A DNA stretch of 64,000 nucleotides from Jeotgalibacillus terrae (GTDB lineage Bacteria; Bacillota; Bacilli; Bacillales; Jeotgalibacillaceae). The DNA lies in contig NZ_JAFBDK010000008.1 in assembly GCF_016908195.1 (NCBI RefSeq), positions 106,188 through 170,187 of the forward strand, in the 5' to 3' direction. Made by a program: the position numbers and the translations under genes. Below are positions 16,950-24,837 of this stretch, piece after piece. Under the pieces are notes generated by a model. That model had not been told where the DNA came from. It ran no database searches and saw only the letters and a program-made list of their open reading frames with translations. Position 1 is the stretch's first letter; each line of letters starts with the position of its first letter.

Positions 16950-17158
16950 ACAGTCTTCCTCCTGATCTTTTGTGCTAATAAAAAGGCAAGACTCGCAGAA
17001 CCAAGCACAACCAGACTGTTAATAAGCTTCATGTTATCAGCAAATGCCTGTGTACCCACGCCAGGTACATGTGTACTTGTCAGCCAAAGTCCTGTTCCGA
17101 TTTGGTAAGCAGCTAATAATAGAATCAAGCTGACGATAAAGATAAAATACTTCTTCAC
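16946..17158 (-). CDS. Small two-helix membrane protein
   Basis: 70 residues with two hydrophobic segments (FIFIVSLILLLAAYQIG and INSLVVLGSASLAFLLA) joined by a polar loop, ending RRKTV. I do not recognise the family. The start is most likely GTG 17158, eight bases after AGAGG; ATG 17164 is too close to the ribosome site. It overlaps the PPOX gene (ATGA) and probably forms a two-gene operon with it. Confidence 0.65.
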   Translation of the reverse strand: MKKYFIFIVSLILLLAAYQIGTGLWLTSTHVPGVGTQAFADNMKLINSLVVLGSASLAFLLAQKIRRKTV

Positions 17159-17285
17159 GTCCATCACCTCTTATTTATTTTTACGAATGAAAGATGATTA
17201 AGTTTCAATAGACAAAGAGATCGTATTGTTTACAATAACAGGGGATAGGAGAATAATGAAAGGCAAATATGAAAGGAGCGAAAAC

Positions 17286-17567
17286 ATGAGTTATTCAATT
17301 TTCCGCTGGATACACATTATCCTGACCGGTATCATGACGGTTCCATTCACTCTATTTTTAGCTACTGGATTTATTAGTGAAAACTATGATGATGAGCTTT
17401 TCCTTGCCCCGGAGTTTCTAATACTGATCGCAATCTGGCTGATTGGAGCCATACTGATGTTCTTTTCAAAAACAAAGGTGATTGGTATGGTGCTGACGAC
17501 TTTACCATCCGTTTTTTATGTAGCGATTATCGTTTATTTCCTGTTAATTCCTGCTCTGACCTATTGA
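17286..17567 (+). CDS. Small integral membrane protein, unknown function
   Basis: 93 residues, three hydrophobic segments (IHIILTGIMTVPFTLFLATGF, EFLILIAIWLIGAILMFF, VIGMVLTTLPSVFYVAIIVYFLLIP). No recognised domain. ATG 17286 follows GAAAGGAG at proper spacing. The M14-like peptidase starts 82 bases downstream with its own ribosome site, so the two may be cotranscribed. Confidence 0.7.
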   Translation: MSYSIFRWIHIILTGIMTVPFTLFLATGFISENYDDELFLAPEFLILIAIWLIGAILMFFSKTKVIGMVLTTLPSVFYVAIIVYFLLIPALTY

Positions 17568-17649
17568 GACTGGGGGTCCTGCGTGGTTTATAAATCCTGA
17601 AAAGTGGAAAGCAGAAAATAATAAGCATATACAGGAGAGGATGCAGACC

Positions 17650-18783
17650 ATGAAAACCATTGAGGAGTATTTTCCGAATACATATATAGAGTCGAGAGAA
17701 ACGTTTCGGGCTAACCTTGAACAAATTAAACAGTATTGGCCGGACGCCGAACTGACTACCCGCCAGATCGGGAAAGAAGAAGACAATACAATTGATATGA
17801 TTTCTTCAGGCGGTACTGAAACGAATGAAAGAGTGCTGTTCATGACCGCTGGTGAACATGGCATCGAAGGCTATGCCGGGGCTGCCATGCTTGATGTGTT
17901 CGTTCAGGAAATGGCGAATCAAATTGATCCAAAAAGAACAGGTATCTGCCTGATTCATGCTGTTAACCCATGGGGCATGAGAAACTTCAGGCGCGTAACT
18001 GAAAATAATATCGATTTGAACCGTAATTATCTCGTTGATCCCGAAGATGTTCCCGTGGATGTTAATGAGCATTATGAAAATGTGATGAAAGTGTTTTTGC
18101 CGAACGGTGTCATTGATAACTACCACCTTGCAAGAATTGACCTTCAGACAAAGCTTGCAAAGGGGCTGGTATCTGAGGGCTACAGCGGATTAACAAAAGC
18201 CAAAGGTATGGGACAGTACGAATTTCCGACAGGGGTTTACTACGGCGGTAAAGAAAAAGAGGAGAACGCACAGTTTCTCCAGGCAATTCAGGAAAAGCTG
18301 CTTTATGAGTATCCACGCGTGATTCACATGGACTGGCATACAGCACTCGGACCGACCAATGAAGTCACAATGGTGATGAGTGAGGATGACGGCCGTACGT
18401 TAAAAGAACTGAAAAATACGTACGAGCTGAAAAACATTCAGCAGTTCACACCTGAAAAGACAAAGGGTGATTCCACCCATCATTTTCATGCGCTGAAAAA
18501 CCGGCATTACCCGGATACGTATCTGTTTTCAGCATTATTTGAGTTTGGTACATTCGGAACGAGTATGAGCGCTTCTCTGCGTGAATTTATGACGATCATT
18601 CTTGAAAACAGACTGCATCATGACGGTGCGATTCACGAAAAAGACAGACAAGCGATCTTAGATGAATTTAAAGCGATGTTTTATCCGGAAGATCAGGAAT
18701 GGCGGCTTGCTGTACTGACTGAAGGACGAAAAGCGATGAAGAGTCTGATGCAGAGTGAAGGATTATTTACGATCAGAGGTTAA
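17650..18783 (+). CDS. DUF2817 / M14-like zinc metallopeptidase
   Basis: 377 residues. Zinc ligands typical of the M14 carboxypeptidase clan are present: GEHGIEG (His and Glu, about residues 72-78), a later His in HMDWHTALGP (about 225-235), and the catalytic glutamate region LFEFGTFG (about 295). NPWGMRNFRRVTENNIDLNRN also matches M14/AstE-like proteins. No signal peptide, so probably cytoplasmic; the substrate is unknown. The start is ATG 17650, nine bases after AGGAGAGG. Confidence 0.85.
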   Translation: MKTIEEYFPNTYIESRETFRANLEQIKQYWPDAELTTRQIGKEEDNTIDMISSGGTETNERVLFMTAGEHGIEGYAGAAMLDVFVQEMANQIDPKRTGICLIHAVNPWGMRNFRRVTENNIDLNRNYLVDPEDVPVDVNEHYENVMKVFLPNGVIDNYHLARIDLQTKLAKGLVSEGYSGLTKAKGMGQYEFPTGVYYGGKEKEENAQFLQAIQEKLLYEYPRVIHMDWHTALGPTNEVTMVMSEDDGRTLKELKNTYELKNIQQFTPEKTKGDSTHHFHALKNRHYPDTYLFSALFEFGTFGTSMSASLREFMTIILENRLHHDGAIHEKDRQAILDEFKAMFYPEDQEWRLAVLTEGRKAMKSLMQSEGLFTIRG

Positions 18784-18824
18784 GAAAAAGGTTGCCCGGT
18801 TTAATCCGGACAACCTTTTTTAGT
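18784..18824 (+). terminator. Terminator of the M14-like peptidase gene
   Basis: AAAAAGGTTGCCCGG-TTTAAT-CCGGACAACCTTTTTT directly after the stop codon. Confidence 0.9.
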
Positions 18825-18894
18825 TTGTAATATGATAACTGGAGGTGCCGGCTCCGGGTTTGTTTCGGGTCACAAAACCCACATCCCTCAGCGT

Positions 18895-19320
18895 CTATCC
18901 CCAGCGTCCCCGTTTCTCTTTCTGTAAAAATTCTATAAACAAATCCACACCCTGCAGCGCATTATTTCTCACACGTCTCAGGTATTCTTCTTTATAATCA
19001 CTGTCACTCTCAGCAATCCGCTTCAGCATATAATCCTGCGTCTGAACAACGACTTCCGTCCGTTTCAGTTTTGCTTCTTTCGATAGAGCCATTCCCACTG
19101 AGCCGAGCACAGCAAACAAAATGAGTGCAGGGATAATGTCAGTTGAAACACCGAAAGGAAGAATAATTAAAAACAGATTCAATACAGATACGACAACAAG
19201 CGGTGTGCCCCAGAGCCGATATTTCATAAACTGTTTGGTAATCGGTTCAATTTTATCATTGAGTTTTGAGAGCTCCTGCCGGATATAAGGCGGGTATTGT
19301 TCAAGCTTTTTATCCATCAT
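18895..19320 (-). CDS. DUF5392/YwnF-like small membrane protein
   Basis: 141 residues: a polar, Lys/Glu-rich N-terminus (YPPYIRQELSKLNDKIEPI), two hydrophobic segments (about 38-58 and 62-80), and a long soluble amphipathic C-terminus ending KRGRWG. The organisation and opening motif recall the YwnF (DUF5392) family, but the assignment is from memory of the pattern. ATG 19320 follows GGAGGAGGG. The 70 bases after its stop hold no clear terminator. Confidence 0.65.
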   Translation of the reverse strand: MMDKKLEQYPPYIRQELSKLNDKIEPITKQFMKYRLWGTPLVVVSVLNLFLIILPFGVSTDIIPALILFAVLGSVGMALSKEAKLKRTEVVVQTQDYMLKRIAESDSDYKEEYLRRVRNNALQGVDLFIEFLQKEKRGRWG

Positions 19321-19411
19321 GGTAAAACCCTCCTCCCGTACATTTTCATTGTCTTTTTATTATACTTTTTTCATTCAGTCACAGTCAAAATAGCAGTCTT
19401 GGAAAAAGTTT

Positions 19412-19439
19412 TGAACCTTTTGAAGCCCCGAGTGGTATA
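19412..19439 (+). promoter_or_regulatory. Candidate ECF sigma promoter
   Basis: TGAACC (19412-19417), 16 bases, GGTATA (19434-19439). This closely follows the TGAAAC-N16-CGTATA pattern of Bacillus ECF promoters and lies 33 bases ahead of the first gene of an ECF sigma operon, so autoregulation is the simplest reading. Confidence 0.6.
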
Positions 19440-19471
19440 ACATGTAAATAACAATTGAAGAGGTGGAAAAT

Positions 19472-19849
19472 ATGGATACCGGCTGGATCATTTCACTTGG
19501 CGTTATGGCGGTTTGGATTACGATTATTATGGCGGTTATGATTCCTATGCACAAAAAGCACATTGTAAAAGAAAATGGAAAGATCAATTATAAGAAAACC
19601 AAGATTTTTTTAAGATGGAACCGTTTTGATACGATGACGCTGATTCTTGCTATTTATACGATTCTTTGTATTCAGGCACTCAATATGCTCCTCTCGAGCG
19701 GCTTTACAATCGAAAATCATTTTGTTCAATTCTTTACAAATCAGGGGCAGGCATGGGTCATTGTTGTATTCGCTTATCTGGTCACAAGGGTCACTGCCAC
19801 ATTAAAATCCATTAAAGCACATTGGGGTGATGAGCTTGAGGCAGACTGA
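19472..19849 (+). CDS. Membrane protein, first gene of ECF sigma operon
   Basis: 125 residues with three hydrophobic segments (WIISLGVMAVWITIIMAVMI, TMTLILAIYTILCIQALNML, AWVIVVFAYLVTRVTATL) and a basic loop between the first two. Unrecognised family. The start is ATG 19472, after AGAGGTGG. It overlaps the sigma gene by about 20 bases and sits behind the ECF-like promoter, so it could take part in sensing or anti-sigma control. Confidence 0.7.
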   Translation: MDTGWIISLGVMAVWITIIMAVMIPMHKKHIVKENGKINYKKTKIFLRWNRFDTMTLILAIYTILCIQALNMLLSSGFTIENHFVQFFTNQGQAWVIVVFAYLVTRVTATLKSIKAHWGDELEAD

Positions 19850-20360
19850 AGAAATTGAGATGGCTGCCTATCAGGCCGGAGATGTTGAAGCGCTCGGAAG
19901 AATCTACGAGCAGTTGAAGCAGCCTCTCTATCTGTTCATCTACCGTTATACGCGGGATGAACAGCTGAGTATTGACGTTGTGCAGGATACATTTATTAAA
20001 ATCCAGCAATACAAACAATCATTCAGCCCTGAAAAAGGGTCATTGAAGAATTTTTTGTTTCAGACTGCCTACCGGATCATGATTGATAAGTTGAACAGAC
20101 GAAAGAAATGGTACCGGCTGATGCCCTTTTTAAAGCCCGAAGACCCTCAGCCTGCCAATACTGAAGATAAATTAACTGTGCAGCAAGCAATCAGCTCTCT
20201 TCCTGAGAAGCAGCGCGCCGTGATCCTGCTGACTTATTATCATGACCTTTCTCAGGCAGAGATTGCACAGATGCTAGAGATCCCTGCCGGAACAGTAAAA
20301 TCCAGACTGCACCATGCGATATCTTCATTAAAAAACATGCTGGGAGGCGATTACCTGTGA
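19830..20360 (+). CDS. ECF-type RNA polymerase sigma factor
   Basis: About 176 residues with the two ECF sigma domains: region 2 (LFIYRYTRDEQLSIDVVQDTFIKIQQY, about 35-62, with the core-binding DVVQDTF) and region 4 (LPEKQRAVILLTYYHDLSQAEIAQMLEIPAGTVKSRLHHAI, about 125-168, with the HTH). ATG 19830 is used; TTG 19836 has better spacing from GGGGTG, so the start is uncertain by two codons. The next gene overlaps by four bases (GTGA) and may encode its anti-sigma factor. The signal sensed is unknown. Confidence 0.88.
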   Translation: MSLRQTEEIEMAAYQAGDVEALGRIYEQLKQPLYLFIYRYTRDEQLSIDVVQDTFIKIQQYKQSFSPEKGSLKNFLFQTAYRIMIDKLNRRKKWYRLMPFLKPEDPQPANTEDKLTVQQAISSLPEKQRAVILLTYYHDLSQAEIAQMLEIPAGTVKSRLHHAISSLKNMLGGDYL

Positions 20361-20590
20361 ATCAGGATCCATTTAAACATGAAGAACAGTTAAAGACATT
20401 TTTAGATTCATACCACGTTGATATACCTGAATTTCAGACAGAAAAACCCGGCAAATGGCAGCGGGTGATTCAATGGCTTGCAACACCTGTCAAAAACCCG
20501 CTTGATCCACTTGTGGAGACAGTCCGAAGCTATTCTTTAGCAGGCACACTGCCAATCGTGCTCGGTCTTGTCATTGCTGTTCTTACGTGA
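20357..20590 (+). CDS. Small single-pass membrane protein, possible anti-sigma factor
   Basis: 77 residues: a soluble N-terminal part of about 55 residues (with WQRVIQWLATPVKNPLDPL) and one C-terminal hydrophobic segment (AGTLPIVLGLVIAVL). It has no HxxxCxxC zinc anti-sigma motif. Its GTG start overlaps the sigma stop by four bases, and the layout of soluble N-terminus plus membrane anchor fits an unrecognised anti-sigma or regulator of the adjacent ECF factor. That role is inferred from position only. Repeat copy 2 follows. Confidence 0.65.
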   Translation: MNQDPFKHEEQLKTFLDSYHVDIPEFQTEKPGKWQRVIQWLATPVKNPLDPLVETVRSYSLAGTLPIVLGLVIAVLT

Positions 20591-20604
20591 TTATTAAATA
20601 CAAA

Positions 20605-20780
20605 ACTCTGTTAAAGATGGCTGTTGATTTCCGCTCCAGGGGGAACGCTTTCCGCAGGGCGTGCGGTGAGCCTCCTCGACGCTTCGCGCCTGCGGGGTCT
20701 CACCTGTCACGCTTCTCCTGCTGGAGTCGTCCCCCTTCCGCTGCAATCAACAGCTGTGCTAAAACAACACTGGACTTTAA
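20605..20780 (-). repeat. Dispersed palindromic intergenic element, copy 2
   Basis: About 176 bases, opposite orientation to copy 1. It opens with CTCTGTTAAAGATGGCTG and ends with CTAAAACAACACTGGACTTT. The outer arms CTGTTGATT and AATCAACAG pair perfectly; inner GGTGAG/CTCACC and GGGGGA/GTCCCCC pairs are kept. It lies between convergent genes, after the ECF operon. Confidence 0.9.
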
Positions 20781-20793
20781 AAAAGCCAAATAT

Positions 20794-20831
20794 AAAAAGC
20801 ACCTCATGATTCATGATCAATAAGGTGCTTT
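20794..20831. terminator. Terminator of the arylamine N-acetyltransferase gene
   Basis: On the minus strand AAAGCACCT and AGGTGCTTTTT form a 9-bp stem around a loop that contains the gene's TGA stop and an inner ATCATGA/TCATGAT pairing. Confidence 0.8.
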
Positions 20832-21590
20832 CCCTTTTTTCTCAGTATAGATGTCCACTGCCTGCTGATAAGTTCCCTCGTCTAATCCGAAACGTCTCAC
20901 CCATTCCATCACGCCTGAATGATCAAGTGTATGATCCTCAAAACCTGTTTCCCTGAAAATACGTAGCCCGTTATTTCTGAGCGACACAGCAATTCCATCT
21001 ATATAACCAAACAATTTCAGTGACTGAAAAGCAAACCCATCCTGCCAGTCATGGGTACCGCGGACATGTTCCTTCACCCATTCAAAGCTTACAGGCTCCG
21101 TGACCAGTTCTTTTACAGGACCCGGATCCCTTGTGACAATGATCTTCCTGTCACTCACATCATAGGTAAACGTTTCTGCCGGCGCAGTTACCTGGAAAGA
21201 CTTATACAGCGGATACGCCTGAAAAAGCGGTGCACTGTAACCTGTATCAACATAATAGGATTCACCCTCGAGGTCTACACACAAACAAAGATGTCGCGGG
21301 TTCATAAAAAGATAACACACATCAAAACCAAGCTCTTCAAGCAGCTTGTGAAATCCTCTTGCAAGCGTGTAACAGGTACCGCCTGTCCCCTTATGAATGA
21401 TGCGGTCGAGACATTCTTCTGCTGTTGGCAAATAAGCATCCTCTTCATTTCTTTCAGCATAGTCAATAAATTTTGTGATTGTCTCCCATCTTACTTTTTT
21501 CTGGTGAGCCTCAACCAGCCTGTTCAGATAATAAAGTGAGGGAGCTTCTTTCTCAAGATCTAAAAATGCCAGAAACCGTTCTGAAAACAT
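20817..21590 (-). CDS. Arylamine N-acetyltransferase (NAT) family protein
   Basis: 257 residues. NAT enzymes move acetyl from acetyl-CoA to arylamines through a Cys-His-Asp triad. Candidate residues are visible in order: Cys in GGTCYTLARGF (about 71), His in NPRHLCLCVDL (about 99) and Asp in YYVDTGYSAP (about 116). The usual RGGxCxExN motif is altered to GTGGTCYTL, as in divergent Bacillus members such as YvcN. The start is ATG 21590. It is flanked by repeat copies 2 and 3. Confidence 0.8.
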   Translation of the reverse strand: MFSERFLAFLDLEKEAPSLYYLNRLVEAHQKKVRWETITKFIDYAERNEEDAYLPTAEECLDRIIHKGTGGTCYTLARGFHKLLEELGFDVCYLFMNPRHLCLCVDLEGESYYVDTGYSAPLFQAYPLYKSFQVTAPAETFTYDVSDRKIIVTRDPGPVKELVTEPVSFEWVKEHVRGTHDWQDGFAFQSLKLFGYIDGIAVSLRNNGLRIFRETGFEDHTLDHSGVMEWVRRFGLDEGTYQQAVDIYTEKKGKAPY

Positions 21591-21620
21591 TACCTCTGCC
21601 TCCCTGTTTTTAAAAATAGG

Positions 21621-21801
21621 CTATGCTAAAGCCCAATGTTGTTTTATCACAGCTGGTGATTGGAGCGGAAGGGGGACGACTCCAGCAGGATAAGTCGGAC
21701 AGGTGAGACCCCGCAAGGCGAAGCCTGAGGAGGCTCACCGCCGGCCCTGCGGAAAGCGTTCCCCCTGGAGCGGAAATCACCAGCCAGATTTAACAGAGCT
21801 A
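21621..21801 (+). repeat. Dispersed palindromic intergenic element, copy 3
   Basis: About 181 bases, same orientation as copy 1 and very similar in the first 75 bases. Outer arms CTGGTGATT and AATCACCAG pair perfectly, and the apical hairpin is CAAGGC/GCCTG, different in sequence from copy 1 but still paired. Its terminal AGCTA supplies the TAG stop of the adjacent minus-strand CdsA-like gene (21799-21801), as copy 1 does for plsY. Confidence 0.9.
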
Positions 21802-22752
21802 AAAAATATAATAATAAACCACATGGAAAAATACAGGCGCTGTATAGGTCAGGCTCTCCACCTTGTTAATCGTCTTACTTTCAATCATCCGCCCGTTTAC
21901 CGTTTCTCTGAGGAAGAAGTTGCGCTTCAGTACAGACATAACCACCGTTCCAAAGAAACCTGTTACACCGATCAGCAGTCCGGTAAAGATGCTGAAGCCA
22001 AATGACATTGGCGTAATATAAGGGGCGATCACAACTGACAGCAGCACCGTTCCGAGTAGCCCTGCAGCGAAGCCTTCCCATGTAAGGTCCGGGTTAGCAG
22101 ATTCAAGCACTTTTTTCTTACCGAATTTTTTTGATACAAGCAGATGAATGACATCATTCGCCTGGGTGAGCGGCACCAGATAAAGTACCATCAGCGCGCC
22201 ATACTGCTCTGCTATTCTGACGTCATGTCTGGTAATCTCCGGCATCGTCGCAAACAGGGCCAGGTGACTGATACCGAACACGAGCAGCATCAGTCCCCAC
22301 TGCGTCATGCTGACTGACTTCAGGAAACCTGCGCTGCCATTTTTAAAAATTCTGACCAGCGGCAGGAATAAGAAGACATAGATCGGAATAAATACAATAA
22401 ACATGCCGTACCAGCCAATATAGATCCAGTAAAAATTAATCGGAATCGCAAGGTAAGCCCAGATAAAAATCCGTCTGTCCTGTTTTCTCGTCTCAAGCAT
22501 GGAAAAGTATTCACGCAGTGCCAGAAAACACAGTATCATTAGTGAAATCATTGATACCGTCGGATGAAAAGCCATCGACAGAACAAAGATGATTGCCATC
22601 CCCCACCAGAGTTTTGTACGGATCATCAATTCATCATATTTATCACTGCCCTTATTTTTCCTTTTGTGAAAATATGTTATAACAGATACTAGAAGACTGA
22701 CCGATATGAGAATTAAGAAGATAAAATATATGTATTCTATTAAGTTATTCAA
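21799..22752 (-). CDS. CdsA/YnbB-like phosphatidate cytidylyltransferase family membrane protein, divergent active-site signature
   Basis: 317 residues and about eight hydrophobic segments; the C-terminal part matches CDP-diglyceride synthases (GLLIGVTGFFGTVVMSVLKRNFFL, then SLTYTAPVFFHVVYY). CdsA makes CDP-diacylglycerol from phosphatidate and CTP. The classic KD...PGHGG..DRxDS signature is replaced: the K-D pair reads R-E, and D-R-x-D-S reads N-K-V-E-S. Catalysis is therefore uncertain. The start is TTG 22752, eight bases after GAGG; a GTG at 22761 overlaps the ribosome site. The stop lies in repeat copy 3. Divergent from the NlpC-like gene with only 39 bases between the two starts. Confidence 0.75.
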   Translation of the reverse strand: MNNLIEYIYFIFLILISVSLLVSVITYFHKRKNKGSDKYDELMIRTKLWWGMAIIFVLSMAFHPTVSMISLMILCFLALREYFSMLETRKQDRRIFIWAYLAIPINFYWIYIGWYGMFIVFIPIYVFLFLPLVRIFKNGSAGFLKSVSMTQWGLMLLVFGISHLALFATMPEITRHDVRIAEQYGALMVLYLVPLTQANDVIHLLVSKKFGKKKVLESANPDLTWEGFAAGLLGTVLLSVVIAPYITPMSFGFSIFTGLLIGVTGFFGTVVMSVLKRNFFLRETVNGRMIESKTINKVESLTYTAPVFFHVVYYYIF

Positions 22753-22791
22753 TTCATTCACCTCGCTTTTCTGAAAGGAGTGACATCATTT

Positions 22792-23349
22792 TTGGATGAC
22801 AAAAAGATTTATATCCTGCTGACAGATACAGGAACTGCTTTTACCAAAACAATTAAGCGCTATACTAAAGCGCCCTATAACCACTCTTCTTTGTCCCTTG
22901 ATAAAGAACTGATTCAATTATATAGCTTCGGACGCAAAAATCCTAATAACCCCTTTAATGGCGGTTTCGTCCAGGAAGATGTGCTGAAAGGAACCTATAA
23001 AAAATTTCCACATACAACATGCGCTGTTTACGAAATGACAATCACTACCCGTCAATACGAAAAAATAAAGAGAATGATTCGTTTATTTCAAAAAAAAGAC
23101 CGGAACACGATTTATAATCTGCTTGGCGTCCTGGGTGTTGCTTTTAAAGAGCCCTTTGAGCCGCATGGGTCCTATTTCTGTTCACAGTTTGTAGCAGAGA
23201 TTCTGCACCGGGCTGGTATGAGGCTGTGGGATAAACTCCCTGCCCTGGTGGAACCTGATGATTTCAGAAGGTCAGATCAAACCACATTAATTTATGAAGG
23301 GCTGCTGACAGATTATGAGCCCGTTTTAATACGCAGAAAAGCAGAGTGA
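22792..23349 (+). CDS. YiiX/NlpC-P60-like papain-fold hydrolase (permuted)
   Basis: 185 residues. The order His first (APYNHSSLSL, about residue 30) and Cys later (SYFCSQFVAEILHRAG, about 132) is that of the permuted NlpC/P60 group that includes YiiX and YebB. No signal peptide or membrane segment is seen, so it may act in the cytoplasm on amide or thioester bonds; the substrate is unknown. The start is TTG 22792, about 11 bases after AAAGGAG; a GTG at 22780 lies inside the ribosome site. The stop codon lies in its terminator. Confidence 0.75.
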   Translation: MDDKKIYILLTDTGTAFTKTIKRYTKAPYNHSSLSLDKELIQLYSFGRKNPNNPFNGGFVQEDVLKGTYKKFPHTTCAVYEMTITTRQYEKIKRMIRLFQKKDRNTIYNLLGVLGVAFKEPFEPHGSYFCSQFVAEILHRAGMRLWDKLPALVEPDDFRRSDQTTLIYEGLLTDYEPVLIRRKAE

Positions 23350-23369
23350 ACGCGCACTCTGCTTTTTCT
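23337..23369. terminator. Terminator of the NlpC-like gene
   Basis: AAAAGCAGAGTG-AACGCG-CACTCTGCTTTTT. The TGA stop (23347-23349) is at the loop edge, so the last codons form the left arm. The convergent GDSL gene ends at its right edge. Confidence 0.9.
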
Positions 23370-24069
23370 AAAAGTCGTATTCTTCTATCATTCTGTTTGT
23401 AATTAACTCATACCCCTTTTTATTTGGATGGAGCGCATCACTAAAATATTCAGTGCTTTTTTCTTTTAAAATGCCGTCTGTGGCAATGAATTTTACGCGC
23501 GGATATTCCTCAAGCATCTGTTTACTCAGATCATTCCAGTCATCAATCACCTGCTGGATTTCTTTATTTTCAGGGTAGGGATTATATAACCCCAGAAACA
23601 GAATCGGTGCCTCAGGATTTTCCTTACGAATGATTGCGAGTATGTTTTCCAGATTCTTTTCATAGTCTGCTTTACCTGCCTGAATCCGATCATTATATAG
23701 AGGGTTGAGATCTCCGCCGTTTGTTTTGATCAGATCATTTGTCCCAATGAACATCGTAAAATACTCTGCATTTTTCAGCGTTGCTTTCACGTCGTCATCC
23801 TGCAGTTGAGAAAGTAACCCGTCAGTCTGCTGACCAGGAATGCCATAATTATAGACTGTCAGCGGTTCCTCACGATTATCATTTATTACTTCTTCAAGGT
23901 TTTCAGCATACCCGGCTCCTGACTGATCCCCTATTCCATACGTTAGTGAATCTCCAAGCGCCACCAGTTCCTCACCGCGTTCAGGTGTATTGTGATCATA
24001 GATCCATAGCCCGCCGGCTCCCGCTGTAAGAACAGTCAGTGCCAGAAACGCCAATTTCATTTTACTCAT
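23368..24069 (-). CDS. SGNH/GDSL-family esterase, membrane-anchored or secreted
   Basis: 233 residues. A hydrophobic N-terminus (LAFLALTVLTAGAGGLWIY, 5-23) acts as signal or anchor. SGNH blocks follow in order: GDSLT (39-43, nucleophile Ser), NYGIPG (block II, Gly), GTND (block III, Asn) and DALHPN near 217 (Asp/His). It resembles Bacillus YpmR-type lipases/acylhydrolases that act on extracellular esters. ATG 24069 follows AGGAGG by eight bases. Confidence 0.9.
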   Translation of the reverse strand: MSKMKLAFLALTVLTAGAGGLWIYDHNTPERGEELVALGDSLTYGIGDQSGAGYAENLEEVINDNREEPLTVYNYGIPGQQTDGLLSQLQDDDVKATLKNAEYFTMFIGTNDLIKTNGGDLNPLYNDRIQAGKADYEKNLENILAIIRKENPEAPILFLGLYNPYPENKEIQQVIDDWNDLSKQMLEEYPRVKFIATDGILKEKSTEYFSDALHPNKKGYELITNRMIEEYDF

Positions 24070-24159
24070 CAGAAAAACCTCCTAAAGGATATGAATTCCC
24101 CGGGAGGCCTTAGTCAAACTTCTATCTTCACTTTGTCATCTAAAAGATATTTAATCGTA

Positions 24160-24438
24160 TCAAAATACAAATATAATCGTATACAAAATCACTGCCACAT
24201 TAACGACTGTCAAAATCGTTGCAATCGTAGTAAGAAGGTTTCTTTCCTCACCGCGAATCACTGTAATCACCATAAATATGACACAAGCCGGGGTCAGTAC
24301 AACAATGGCAAGCATCATCACACTTTCAAGGTCCATACTGATCGTACGGACAGGCTCAAGCAACAGCATTAAAATCGGGACCAGTATACTTAATCCCAGG
24401 TAAACCCCGCTCATCCATGTCCGGTTTTGATCTCTCAC
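24160..24438 (-). CDS. Small membrane protein, unknown function
   Basis: 92 residues with three hydrophobic segments (VYLGLSILVPILMLLL, VMMLAIVVLTPACVIFMVITVI, LLTTIATILTVVNVAVILYTIIFVF). Unrecognised. The start is GTG 24438 after AGGAG. It is ten bases downstream of the RDD gene and likely in one operon with it. Confidence 0.7.
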   Translation of the reverse strand: MRDQNRTWMSGVYLGLSILVPILMLLLEPVRTISMDLESVMMLAIVVLTPACVIFMVITVIRGEERNLLTTIATILTVVNVAVILYTIIFVF

Positions 24439-24447
24439 GTCAGTCTC

Positions 24448-24837
24448 CTACCTTTCGTTTACCACAACAGCTGCATAACGGTCATGCGCCATGCTTCTGC
24501 CGTCTGTCCCCACGTAATCTTCTTTATTTTTCATATACTTAAATCCGCCAATTGTATCACGGTAAACCATCCGTTTTAATAGCTGTTCAGTTGTGAGCGG
24601 AAAGCCATCTTCACTTTCAAGTTTCAGCCCCATTGCCTTGTAGCCGACTGTCTGACCACAGCTTTTAAGCTGCGCCAGCTCTAACCCCCACATAACTGCA
24701 GTAGGTGTCACCAGGGCATGAAATGCTTCGTTTTTAACTTTCTTTCTGAGTACGTATTCAACACCCGCTGTTACCGCACTGGATACCGCCAAATCAATTA
24801 AAATTGCTTTAAATCTTCTTTTCTTAACGTCTTTCAT
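24448..24837 (-). CDS. RDD family membrane protein
   Basis: 129 residues. RDD landmarks: RRFKAILIDLAVSSAV at the N-terminus (conserved Arg and Asp), GQTVGYKAMGLKLESEDG (about 60-77) and the C-terminal HDRYAAVVV. The function of RDD proteins is not settled; some are linked to cation antiport. Its ATG overlaps the stop of the DUF1801 gene by one base (TAATG), so translation is probably coupled. Confidence 0.8.
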   Translation of the reverse strand: MKDVKKRRFKAILIDLAVSSAVTAGVEYVLRKKVKNEAFHALVTPTAVMWGLELAQLKSCGQTVGYKAMGLKLESEDGFPLTTEQLLKRMVYRDTIGGFKYMKNKEDYVGTDGRSMAHDRYAAVVVNER

